Positions 34,955-46,900 of a stretch of DNA of 64,000 nt are shown here, piece after piece (the stretch's first letter is position 1; each line of letters starts with the position of its first letter). The stretch is from an uncultured bacterium (GTDB lineage: Bacteria > Verrucomicrobiota > Kiritimatiellia > CAIKKV01 > CAITUY01). The position numbers and the translations under genes were made by a program. The notes under the pieces are model-generated. The model was given only the letters and a program-made list of their open reading frames with translations. It was not told the DNA's origin and made no database searches. The stretch spans positions 1-64,000 of the forward strand of contig CAITUY010000054.1 of NCBI GenBank assembly GCA_903895695.1. Reading direction: 5' to 3'.

Positions 34955-37900
34955 TTACGGCGACCCTTCAAGCCAGGGGGTCACCACGGGCTTGTTCACG
35001 GCCTCGTCCATGAGGAGCCGCATGGCCTCCATCATCGCCTTGGTCTGCTCGATCGAATTCAGAAGCTTGGAAAGGGCCTTGGGGTCGCTAAACGCCCCAG
35101 GTTCAACAGTTTCCGGCGGCTGACCCAGGGGAATGTTGTTGAGCTTGGCGAGGGCCTCCAACCTCTTAATGCTTTCATTAAGCGTTCGGGCCAAGCTTTC
35201 GGTGCTGAACGTGTCTGAAATGTGATTCACGCTGCCCACTGTCTTGTTCAGTGCATCCCGGATCTGGCCCAATTGGTCGAGCACGCGCCCCATCTGGTCC
35301 GCGCCGGATTCATTCTTTAGCGAACTGGCCGCCGAGGCGGCGCTGCTGGCTTGCGACTTGGCCGACCGCGCCATCGCGGCGGCATCCTGCGCCGATACGC
35401 CGACGGCGCTCAGGGTGTCGGCCAGGGCCGCCAACCGCCCGAACACGGTCGTTGCGGTGGCCGGGTCGAGATTGGACCCGATGCGGGACTGGACCGAGGT
35501 CATCACGTTGGAAGAACTCTTGGTGTAACTTGCCAGGGCCGACTGCAGGCTGGCCAGGTTGCCCGACTGGAAGGCCGCGCTCAAGTTCGTCACGGCGGTC
35601 TTCATGGTGGCGACATCAGACCACTGGATCGTGTTGACCAGGTGGCTCACCTGATCCGCCATGTTCGTCAACTGAACGATCCGACCGATCGAGTTGGTCA
35701 TCGCCGACACTTGGCCCCCGATGTTCGTTACCCCGCTGATCGCCGAGATCGAATTGGTCAGGTAACTCACTCCTGTCCACACATTCGTCATCTGGCCCAG
35801 AATCAGGTCGACACGTGCGCCAAGGTTCGTCACCCCCGTCAAGGTCGAGACGGACGAAGTAAGCGCCGAGACCTGGGCCGAGAGATTGGTGATATAGGCC
35901 ATCTGGGCGGGAAGATTGGTAAGCGCGGCAAGATTGCCGAAAGCGTTGGTCATCGCATCCACCTGGGGGGCCAGGTTCGTAATGTTACCCAGTTGCCCGA
36001 TGACGTTGGTGAGGTAGCTCACCTGGTCGGGGATGTTCGTCAACCGCGCAATCTGGCCGATCGAGTTCGTCATCGACGAGACCTGGCTCGAAATGTTCGT
36101 CACCCCGCTCATCGCCCAGATGACATTCGTCAGATAGCTCACCTGGTCGGCAATGTTCGTCAACCGCGCAATCTGGCCGATCGAGTTGGTCATCGACGAA
36201 ACCTGGCCCGATATGTTCGTCACCCCGCTCATCGCCCAGATGACATTCGTCAGGTAACTCATCTGGTCGGGCATGTTCGTCAGCCGCGTAATCTGGCCGA
36301 TCGAGTTGGTCATCGACGAGACCTGGTCCACAATGTTCGTTACACCGCTCATCGCCCAGATCGCGTTCGTCAGGTAACTCACCTGGTCCGGCATGTTCGT
36401 CAACCGCGCAATCTGGCCGATCGAGTTCGTCATTGCCGAGACCTGGCTCGAAATGTTCGTCACCCCGCTCATCGCCCAGATCGCGTTCGTCACAGCGGCC
36501 ATTTGGCTCGAGATATTCGTCACCCCGCTCATCGCCCAGATCGCGTTCGTCAGGTAACTCACCTGGTCCGGCATGTTCGTCAGGCGCACAATCTGGCCGA
36601 TCGAGTTGGTCATCGCCGAGACCTGACCCGAAATGTTCGTCACCCCGCTCATCGCCAGGATGACGTTCGTCAGGTAACTCATCTGGCCGGGCATGTTCGT
36701 CAGCGCCGCGACCTGTGCAACCGAGCTGGTCATCGACGAGACCTGACTCGGGATGTTCGTTAACGCCGCGATCTGCCCGATCGCGTTGGTCATCGCCGAG
36801 ACCTGGCTCGGGATGTTCGTCACCCCGCTCATCGTCCAGATGACGTTCGTCAGGTAACTCATCTGACCCGGCATATTCGTCAGCGCCGCAACCTGTGCAA
36901 TCGAGTTGGTCATCGCCGAGACCTGACTCGAAATATTCGTCACTCCGCTCATCGTCAAGATGACGTTCGTCAGGTAACTCATCTGGCCGGGCATGTTCGT
37001 GAGCCCGCTCATGTTCCAGAGCACGTTGGTCAGGTAGCTCACTTGGTCCGGCATGTTCGTCAGCCGGGCAATCTGGCCGATTGAATTGGTCATCGCCGAC
37101 ACCTGGCTCGGTATATTCGTCAGCCCGCCCATCGTCCAGATGACGTTCGTCAGGTAGCTCATCTGGCCCGGCATGTTCGTCAGTGCCGCGATCTGCGCGA
37201 TCGAGTTCGTCATCGCCGAGACCTGATCGGCGATGTTCGTCACCCGCCCCATCGCCCAGATCGCGTTCGTCAGGTAGCTCACCTGGTCCGGCATGTTCGT
37301 CAGCCGCGCAATCTGCGCGATCGAATTCGTCATCGCCGACACCTGGCTCGAGATGTTCGTCACCCCACTCATCGTCCAGATGACGTTGGTCAGGTAGCTC
37401 ACCTGGTCGGGGATATTCGTCAGCCGCGCAATCTGGCCGATCGAATTCGTCATCGCCGCCACCTGGTCCACGATATTCGTCACCCCGCTCATGTTCCGAA
37501 TCACGTTGGTAAGGTAGCTCACTTGATCAGGAATATTCGTCAGCCGCGCAATCTGGCCGATCGAATTCGTCATGGATGCGACGTCGGCGGTGAGATTCGT
37601 CATGTTGGCGACTTTGTCCATCACGTTGGTCAGGGCCGACATCTGGACAGGAAGGTTAGCCAACCCAGCCATGGAGTTGGTCAGCGAAGCGACCTGCGGG
37701 GAGAGGTTCGTCAGCGACCCCAGCAGCCAGACGGCGTTGGTTACGTTGGCCATTGACGCGTAGAGGTTGGTCAGGCCGACCACCTGTCCCATGGTGTTCG
37801 TAATGTAGGCCATTTGCGGCGCGAAGTTCGCGAGCCCGGCGATCGCGTTGGTCAGTATGCCTATTTGCGGGGTCAGATTAGTAAGGACCGATATCGCGTA

Positions 37901-40900
37901 AAGGTTGGTCAGGCCGACCACCTGCCCCATGGTGTTCGTGATATAAGCCAGTTGCGGTGCGAAGCTCACGAGCCCGGCGATCGCGTTGGTCATGACAGCC
38001 ACTTGCGGGGTCAGATTGGTCAGGGCCATCAGCGCGTTGAGATTAGTCAGGCCGACCACCTGCCCCATGGTGTTCGTAATGTAGGCTAGTTGCGGCGCAA
38101 AGCTCGAGAGCCCGGCGATCGCGTTGGTCATGATAGCCACTTGCGGGGTCAGGTTGGTCAGGGGCAACACCGCGTAGAGGTTAGTCAGGCCCACCACCTG
38201 CCCCATGGTGTTCGTGATATAGGCCAGTTGCGGGGCGAAGCCCACGAGCCCGGCGATCGCGTTGGTCAAGATGCCCACTTGAGGGGTGAGGTTGGTCAGA
38301 ACCGTGATGCTGCCGATGACATTCGTCAGGTAGGCCACATCGCCCGCCATGTTGGTGACCACGCTCACCCGGGTCAGCAGGTTGGTCATGTAAGTAAGCT
38401 GGGGCGCCACGGTCGACTGCAGGTTGGACACCGTCGCCTGGACGCTTGCCAGTTGGGGCGCCAAGCCCGACAACGCGCTCAAGTTCGTCCAGTTGACGGA
38501 GGCAATGTTCGTCCCCAGCACAGAAAGGCCGTTGCTCATTCCCTGGACGGCCGACAGGATATCGGTCACGTTTGTCCAGCGGATGGTAGCCTGCATGTTG
38601 GACACTGCGACGTACATGTCCGACACGTCACCGAGCAAACCGGCCAGATTCGTATTGAGGTCAGAAACCGTCAGGGTGACGTTCGACATCGCGGCCGACA
38701 TGCCGGTGACCGCCACTTCCATCTGGCTGATCGAGGCCCCGATGTTCGTTAGCGACAATGCCACGTCGTCAACAGTGAAGCTGGTGACTTTGACGATCAT
38801 GCTATCCTGAACGCCCAGGCCATCGGTACAGGTCACCAGGCAGTCGCCGACGCCCCACGCGATCGTCGTCGGCAGATACTTTTCATACACGCCGCCGGCA
38901 AGGGCGGTCATGGGCAGCCCGAGGGGATAGTAGAGCGAGGTCCCGGTTGTCAGGTTCGAGACGGTCAGCATGGCCGTCGTGCCGGCGCGGCTGCGGTACA
39001 ACACGTCGAATCCGTCGCCAAGCTTGACCGTCGTCGGCCGCGTCAGGATGCGCGATGTCCTTTGCAGCGTCTCCTCGCGGAACGCACGGACGGTGTCGAC
39101 CAGATTCGTCTCGGTCGGGCCGATCACGCCAATCGTATTGGTCAACATGTCCAGACGCGCCAGAGTCTGGGTATTCAGCGTGGACAGCAACGAGTTGATA
39201 TTGGTGATGCTGGTGACTTGGCCGATAATGTTTGTAAGGACATCCAGCTTGGCCGTGGCCGTCGCCCGGAAATCGGCCTGGGCCGAGGACAGGTTTGCCA
39301 GATTCGTCTGGATAGACCCCACCGTGGCGAGAATCTGCGCGGCCTGATCGGCACCCGCCGGCACGCTGAGCTGGAAGGTGAGGCCCGACGAGTAGGTCAC
39401 GCCTGAGAACTGAATCTCGACCCTGGCGAAGTAAGTTTGCCCCACAACAAGTCCGGTGAGTTTCTGCCAGAAAATGCCCGACGCGGCATCCGGCACAAGA
39501 TTGGTCAGCGAAGCGATCTGCGCACCGTTGCGGTCGAAAATGGTAATGATGGAGGCAGAGGGCGCGGGCACTATCTTGCCTGCCCGCTCGAGCCAGGACG
39601 ACACCGTGTAATTGGTCGTGGTTGAGTCGTAGGCGAAGTTCGCCATCACCTTGAAGTCCGGCGCGACCTGCGACTGGTTCATAGGAACGTCTTTCGGCAC
39701 GCCCGAGTCGTCTGGCGACCAGTTGAACACGATCTTGTCGTAGAAGAACTCGCGCGACCACACCGTGTCAAAGACGCCATCCGGATACTCTTTCACAATA
39801 TAGGGATTCGCCGTGAGGGAGTTTGAGGACCAGCCGGAGCTATCCGTCACGCTCAACTGGTCGAGAAAAGTCGGCATGTTCGTGTTGGCGGAGTCGTAGA
39901 CATGCCACACGACCCGGTAGTAATTGATGGAAAAACTGCCGGCGCAATCGGCGAAAGGCCCCGGCTGGTCCCACGGGTACATGTCAGTATAGTTGTGATC
40001 CTGGATCCGCAGCCACGTCGTGGCACTCTTCAAATTCGGAACTGTCCAGAAGCAGTGGCTGGCGGAAGCATTGCCGTTGCCGATGACGGGAGCGCTCGTG
40101 ACGGCCTTGACCCACGACCCCGTGCCGCGCGCCGGGTCCGTAGAATAATAGAGATCGAAGAGCGTGGCGGCGCCCGCCGTGTTCCAGTCGACCTCCGTGC
40201 TCTTCAGGGCATAGTACGTTTCTCCGCCTGCCGGGGTCGTCATGGTGAGCAGCGCTACCAGATAGAAGGGTTGGCTCGTGTCGGTGATGAGCGGGTTCCC
40301 GGTATTCGTGACGCGCAACCGGGTGGGGCCGAGCGTGCTCAAAGCGGGCGGCGTCCACGGCAACGAATAGACACCGTTCGACAGGACCGGCGACCCCGGG
40401 GGGAAGGTGCTCGTCGCGAAGTTGTCGGCCGAATACTCGACGTCAAACGAATCCGCCATGTTGCCGGCCTTCGACCACTGGATAACGTAGGGGCTCGTGA
40501 CCTTCCAGAAGGCGCCGGGCGAGGGCGAAATGATCTGCACGGTCGGTTGGCTGACGATACGGAAAGGTTGCGATACGCCGAAGTACCCGCCCACATCCGA
40601 AACCCTGATCGTGAGGTTGGATCCCACGGCGTTGGTAGGCACGACCCAGTCATAGTAGGAGCCCGTCTGGTTGTTGGCGAGCAACACGACGGAACTGTCG
40701 GACATGATCAGCTCAATCCTGTTGGTCCCGAGCGTGCCAACCGCCGACCACTGGATGCGGTTGGTCTCGCCGACCGCCCAGATGTCCGTCGCTTGGGGAC
40801 GCTGCACCGTGATGCCGCCGACCGTGAAGGGATCCGAGACCGCAAAATCCGGCAAGGTTGTCGACTGCACTTTGATACGCGCCTGTGTGGACGGCGTGCG

Positions 40901-43900
40901 GAACGGTTCAATGGCCCACGCGCTAGTACTCAGGCCGCCCGGCATGAAGACGCCTGACGCAATAGGCCTGGCCAAGTCGTACGTGGTCCCGTCACTGGAG
41001 TAGTAGATATTAGCCAGGTTGCCGGCCGCCGCCGACAGGAACTGAATCGTGTTCGTGGTGCCGATGGCCCAGTTGTTCGTGGCCATGGGATTCACCACCT
41101 TGATGCCGCGAAGCACGAACGGCGCCGATACCGCCTGGAAGGATATGGGCGAGTTGGTAAGTACCATTCGGACCACGGCATTCGTGGTCGGGTCGGACAA
41201 AGGATCGATCGTCCAAATCGCCTGCTTTAGGCTGATATCGGTATCCCACGCGATCAACGGCGTCGGGTTGAAGGTCGCCCCGCCGTCTGACGACACGTAG
41301 AAGTCGGCGACTACACCGGCATTGAACCCAGCGGTCAGCCAAGTGATGTTGTTGTTGAACCCGATCCGCCAGACGCTGCCTGCGACCGGCGCCGTGATGC
41401 GGACTCCGCGCAAGGTAAACCGCTGCGAAAGACCCGTGTAGGATCCGCCGGCGGCGGAGGCAAAAACGCTGATGTGCCCCAATGCGGAGGGGTCCAGCGA
41501 CATGGATGGCGTCCAGTCACGCGTGTTGACCCCAAGATTCTGCGCGGCTTCATTGTTGGGCGTCTGCATCAGTTGCGACTGGCTGCCATCCTCGGGCGCG
41601 TAAGAGACGTTGACCACGCTGGCCAGTGTGCCGGCCGAATACCACACAATGGCACTGGTCGACGTCACACCCATGGTGTAAACCGCGCCGGCCGCGGGCA
41701 GGATCGTCTTGATACCGGCCACCGTGAAGTAGCTGTCCGAGGTGTCCGTGACGTTGGAAACATCCACCGCCGTCACGCGTGCCAGGCACCGCACGCTTGG
41801 AAAGTTCGGGACGTAGGGCGCCGTGAACGCGCCAAGGTTGTTGATGCCGAGGTTCGTATAGGTGACGCCGTTGTCATAGGAAAACTCGACCAAGGCATCG
41901 CCACCTGCGGCGGCCGCAACCCAGTCGATCGCGTTGGTCGCATCCATCCGCCAGGTTTCGCCACCGTTCGGGGCGGTCACCCGCAAACCGGCGATGTTGA
42001 ACCGCGCCGACTCGTTAAACAAGTCCGGGCTGAGCGCCGACTCCACTTTGACGCGGGCATAGGTGGTCGGATCCTGGGGCACGGTCCAGGCGTAAGTGTT
42101 GGTGGCCGGAAAATCGACGTTCGTATAACCCTGGACGATACTGTTCCATGAGACGCCATCGTCGGACGAATAGTAAAGGTTGACGCTGTTGCCCGCGCCG
42201 CCCGCCGTCCACGTGATCAGGTTTGTGACGCCCTGGGCCCACACAACCCCAGACAGGGGCGCCTTCACGTCGATATCGGCCACCGTGAAGGGCGCGGAGG
42301 TATTGTGGACCAGGGGATCCGCGACGGCGGTGATCTTGACGTAGGCGTTCGTTGTGGGGTTGGCGGAACTGACGGCCCATGCATAGCTGTTGCTGCCGGT
42401 GACGTTGGTTACCGCAACGGCGATGTTGGACCACACGACGCCGTCGGGCGAAAAGTCAATATTGACCCCGTTGGTTCCGGCTCCCGCCGACAACCAACTG
42501 ATCGTATGCGTGCTGCCGCGCCTCCACGCCGTGGCCTGATTGGGAGCCAGAAACCCGATTCCAGCAAGCACGTAGTCCGCGTCCGACATATCCGCCCGGG
42601 CCTGCGACCCCTGGATCGTGATGAGCATCCGGGCGTGTTCCGAGAGCAAATCGTTGTTCACCGTCGGGATCGACCACATGTAGACGCTATTCGTGGCCCC
42701 CTGTGTGTTCGAAATATTCTGACCGCTGATGCGCACGAAGTCCGTGAGCTGCGTGGAGCCGTTCAGGTTATACCAGAGCCACGACAAAGACCCGATGGAC
42801 GGCGGCGACTCCCATATCACGGCATTGGTGGTGCCGATATACCATTTTTCACCGCCATTGGGAGCCAAGAGCCGGAAGCGGTAGACTAATTGGAAGGGCC
42901 CATCGGACACGTCAGAAATCGTCGGGTCATGCGGGTCCGAAACGCGAACCAGACAGTCAGCTTGTTCATCCGAGGCGCCGGCGCCTGGTGTTACCCATGC
43001 ATACTGATTGGTCGCATTGGCCGCGTTGGGCGCATTGGCATTCACCGTCGCCCACGTGGTGCCGCCATCCAGGGAGTAGTCAATCCTGACGTTGGCACTC
43101 ACCGTGCCGACGGACGTCCACTGAATGATGTTAGTAACGCCGATTAGCCAGGCGTTGGGACCGACTTCGGTCCCGTTCGGCACCGTCACGAGCACGCGCC
43201 CCAGCGAATAGCCCACATGCACTTCCTTCAACGCCGTCTGCTCGTAGCCGCTCGACTGCAGGAGGGCTTTGAATTTGAAGAGGCCGCCGGATTTCGGGTA
43301 TAACTGGCTGAAGAAAGTCCCGATCTGCTGGTTGATGATGTCGCGAGTGTTGGCGTTGCCGCTCAACCCGGCGGAGTCGGCCCACTGACTTCCGCTCCAG
43401 TAATACCAGGTAGCCGTGTCGTTGGTGTCGCCCGTGATCTGGTAGGTCACCATCGAGTCCGCGTTCGTCGCCATGGTATGCCCGAACGATATGAGATTAC
43501 CCGGGAACGCGAGCCGCGTGGCATCCGTGGGAGTCACGTAGGGCTTGTCCTGAGGGTAGGTGGACGTGTCAATCCGGATACCTTGGAACCGGGGATTAAG
43601 CCGGTAATCCCCCGATTGCAGATACGCGCGGTACTGGAAGAATTCGTTAAGAGGTATCGGTGCGAGCAGACTCGAATTCGCCGGATCCGTGAAATACGTT
43701 CCCGCCGTGCCGTCCGGGCCCACGAACGTCCCCGGGCCGCCTGCCGTCCACGACTGGGCCTGTAGTTTGAGCGTCACCGCGCCGGCCCGGTACCGGTCGA
43801 GGACTTCCTCACCCGTCAAGGTCCTGGCATAGAGCGCCACCTCGTCGATGCGGCCAAAGAAGCCGGTGCCCGGCGTGCCGCTCGAGTCGGTCCCGATGCA

Positions 43901-46900
43901 AAGCGGGCCGGCCGGGGCAAACGTCTGGGAGGAATAGGTGAGCTTGTTCTTGAGGAATCCGTTCACGTATAGACGCATGTAGGTGCCGTCATACGTGGCC
44001 GCCACATGCGTCCACTGGCGTGAGCGCAGGATCTGGCTCTGCGAGCAAGTCTGGCCATTCAGCCAGAAGTAAGGCCGGCCCGTGCCATCGAGACCAATCC
44101 GCCAGCCTGTACTCGTATCGTCCCTGTCCACGATGACGTGACCGAGAACATCCTCGGCGTTGATCCACGCCTCGATACTGAACGGCACGTTGTCGAGAGG
44201 CGTTACACCGGGTGTGACGGTCACATGCCCGCCCAGCCCTTCGGCCAGGGTTAGGCCGCCGCCGAAGCGGCCGGTATTGGTCGTGATGGCGCCGGTGGCG
44301 GACAGGATGCCATCGTTGCCCGCGCCGCTGGCATCGACAACGGTCGTCCCGTTCGTGACGGCGTCAAGGTGCCAGAGCCCCCGCATGGCCGGGTCCACGG
44401 ACGCCAAGGCAAGGCCGTAGGGCGCATCCGCACCCCAGACCATTTGCTCCCAGATGCTGCGCTGCGTGCCGTCGATCGCCGCCCCCGTGAACGTGCCTCT
44501 CGCCAGGGTATAGCACCCGGCGGCCGCGAGTCCACCGATCTCCGCCTCGGATAGCGCCCGCCCCACCACCGCCACCTCATCCAAGAGTCCTTTGTAGGGA
44601 TTCCCCAGCGTGCCTTCGCAGGCGAGGTAACCCGAAGCGCCGCCCAGATTGCCAAAGTTGACGCCGATATCGGCGCTCCCCACCAGGTTGCCATCGGCGT
44701 AAATGTGGATCTGGCGGCCGCTTCGCACACCGGCGAGGTGATGCCAAGCCCCATCGTTTAGCGTTGCAATGGACGAAACCGCGGCGCGCGTGGTGCCAGC
44801 GCCGTTATTGATGGTGAAGCAGGCCTTACCCGCCGACGTCGAGGCCCCGTCGTAATTCAGGGAGAGGGAGTAATAGGCGGCCGCGCCACCCGAATACGTT
44901 GAGATCAGCCCGCTGCGGGCCGCGGTCGTCGATTCGAACCACAGCGCCACCGTGAAATCATTGCTGAGGATATTGAGGCCCGGAATCATCACATCGCTCC
45001 CGCTCACCCCATCAAACGAGCCGCAGCGCGCGCCCACGCGGGCTCCGGTCGCCGGTTGCGCGCCGCCTTCGGAGCCGCCCAGTTGGCCATTCCCGGAAGC
45101 ATCCGCAACCCCTGCAGCCCAACTGGCTTCATCCATGTGCCACAGCGCCAGGAGGCCCGGCATCGTCGTTCGATCCATATTGGCAGGCCCGATCGAGGCA
45201 TAGTCCTGCAGCGACAGCTCGTCACCGTACCAGCGCGCGCCTCCGGTCGCCAGATCGCCCTGGCCGAACTCGTCAATCGTATCGTCGAGGAAAGCACTCC
45301 CGGAGTTGTACGTGATCTGCAGCCAGTTCAGGGCCGGCGCACCGGAACCGTCGCCCACAAACGTCACCTTGTACTGCAGGTAACGGTTGGTATAGCCGGC
45401 AAGCGCCAGGCCGCTCGGGTCCGTGAAGTAGCCCGGGGCCGTGGCCGGCCCGGTGAACGCGTTGTTCGTCACGCTGTCCACGGAAGGCCCGCTGCGCACC
45501 TGCACCCAGGTCTGCCCCGCCATCGTTCTCCGGCTGCGAATGAAATGGTCGCTGACGTCGGCGGCGGTTAGCTGCCGGCTGTACACCGCGATTTCGTCCA
45601 TATAGCCCTGCATGTAATCGCCGTTGGCTCTTCCCAGAACCAAGGCAACACCTGCATAGCCCTGCCCTGTCACCAGGGCCACGTGGTTCCATCCCGGCAT
45701 AAGCGCCCCGCCCGGCTTCCCGTTCACATAAACCGTCGTCTGGCTCGCCGGGAAGCCCACCGGCGTGACAACGCCGTTGGCAATACACAAGTACGTGGTG
45801 TTGGGCACGAACTCGAGCAACCCATCGTTCATGTTGTCGTCGAGCATCCAGAATTCAACCGAATACAACGAAGCCGGGATGGACGACATCTGGGCGTAGC
45901 CACTGGTCCCGTTGAACGCCGCACACCGGCTGCCCAATTTCGCGTTATTGTAGAAGGTTGCGCCGATGCCCGCGCCGGAGTAGCCGTTCCCACTGCTGTC
46001 ACTCCACAGACCGTCGACGTGCCACAGACCCTGAAGGCCCGGGAGATCACTGGGCAGTGCGTCGCCGTTGTTCCAGGAAATCGTGCCCCACGCTACGCCC
46101 GGCCCGCCGTCGAGGACACGGGAGATATAATAGGAGTTGGTCGCGTAACCGCCGTTCACCGTTTTGCCGCCCCCGAGGAACGGCGTGTCGGTCTTCGAAG
46201 GCAACGGCACCGTGTTGCTTACGAAACTGCCCGTCAGGAAATCGCCCCACCCCGTGTCGATATAGACGCCGTTCGCGCCCACAAAACCGGCCGCCTCGAT
46301 CGCCGGGGTGGCGGAGAGCGTAATGTCGGACGAGAGATAGGCCTGATACTGAATGAATCGGTGCGTCACGTCGATACTGCCCGTCGTGGACAGCACGGTG
46401 CTCTCATTGAGGAAGTAGGTGTCGGCCGCGCCGCTGGGACCCACGAAGCTCGCGCCGGTCAAGTCGGACGAGGGTCCGGACCGAATCTGAAACTTGGCGG
46501 CAGAGGCGAGGTTGTAAATGTTCATCACTTCGTCGGCGCTGAGTACCCGGTTGAAAATAGCCAGATCGTCTATCCGTGCCTTAACGTATTGGCCGTCCGC
46601 GTTGCAGAGCTGAAGCGCTCGGTCGCAATCAAGTGTCGACCACGCGGGCGTGCCTCCACTGGCGGCAAGCGTTCCGTTAAGAAAAAGTTGAACGCGATAA
46701 TCTGTAGACTGCCACGAAAGGACGACAAAGTACCATGAGCCGGTCGTTATCGATGCTGTCGCGAAAGGGCCGCCGTTGTTCATGACGAAGTTCAGGTTCA
46801 GGCCACCGCCGTCCATGTACAGACCGAACTTAGCTCCGTCAGTGGCACGCGCACCGAGCACCCCGCCGCCCGCGCTTGCCTGCAAGAGATCAATCCAAAA

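Noticed and set aside
35351..36763. A 470-codon open frame on the plus strand across the giant gene repeats
   Set aside because: It is antisense to the repeat block, its openness follows from the repeated GC-rich unit, and it has no start site or family pattern.
35930..37600. CRISPR-like appearance of 60-nt repeats
   Set aside because: There are no unique spacers between constant repeats, the whole stretch is one open frame, and the repeats code for protein units.
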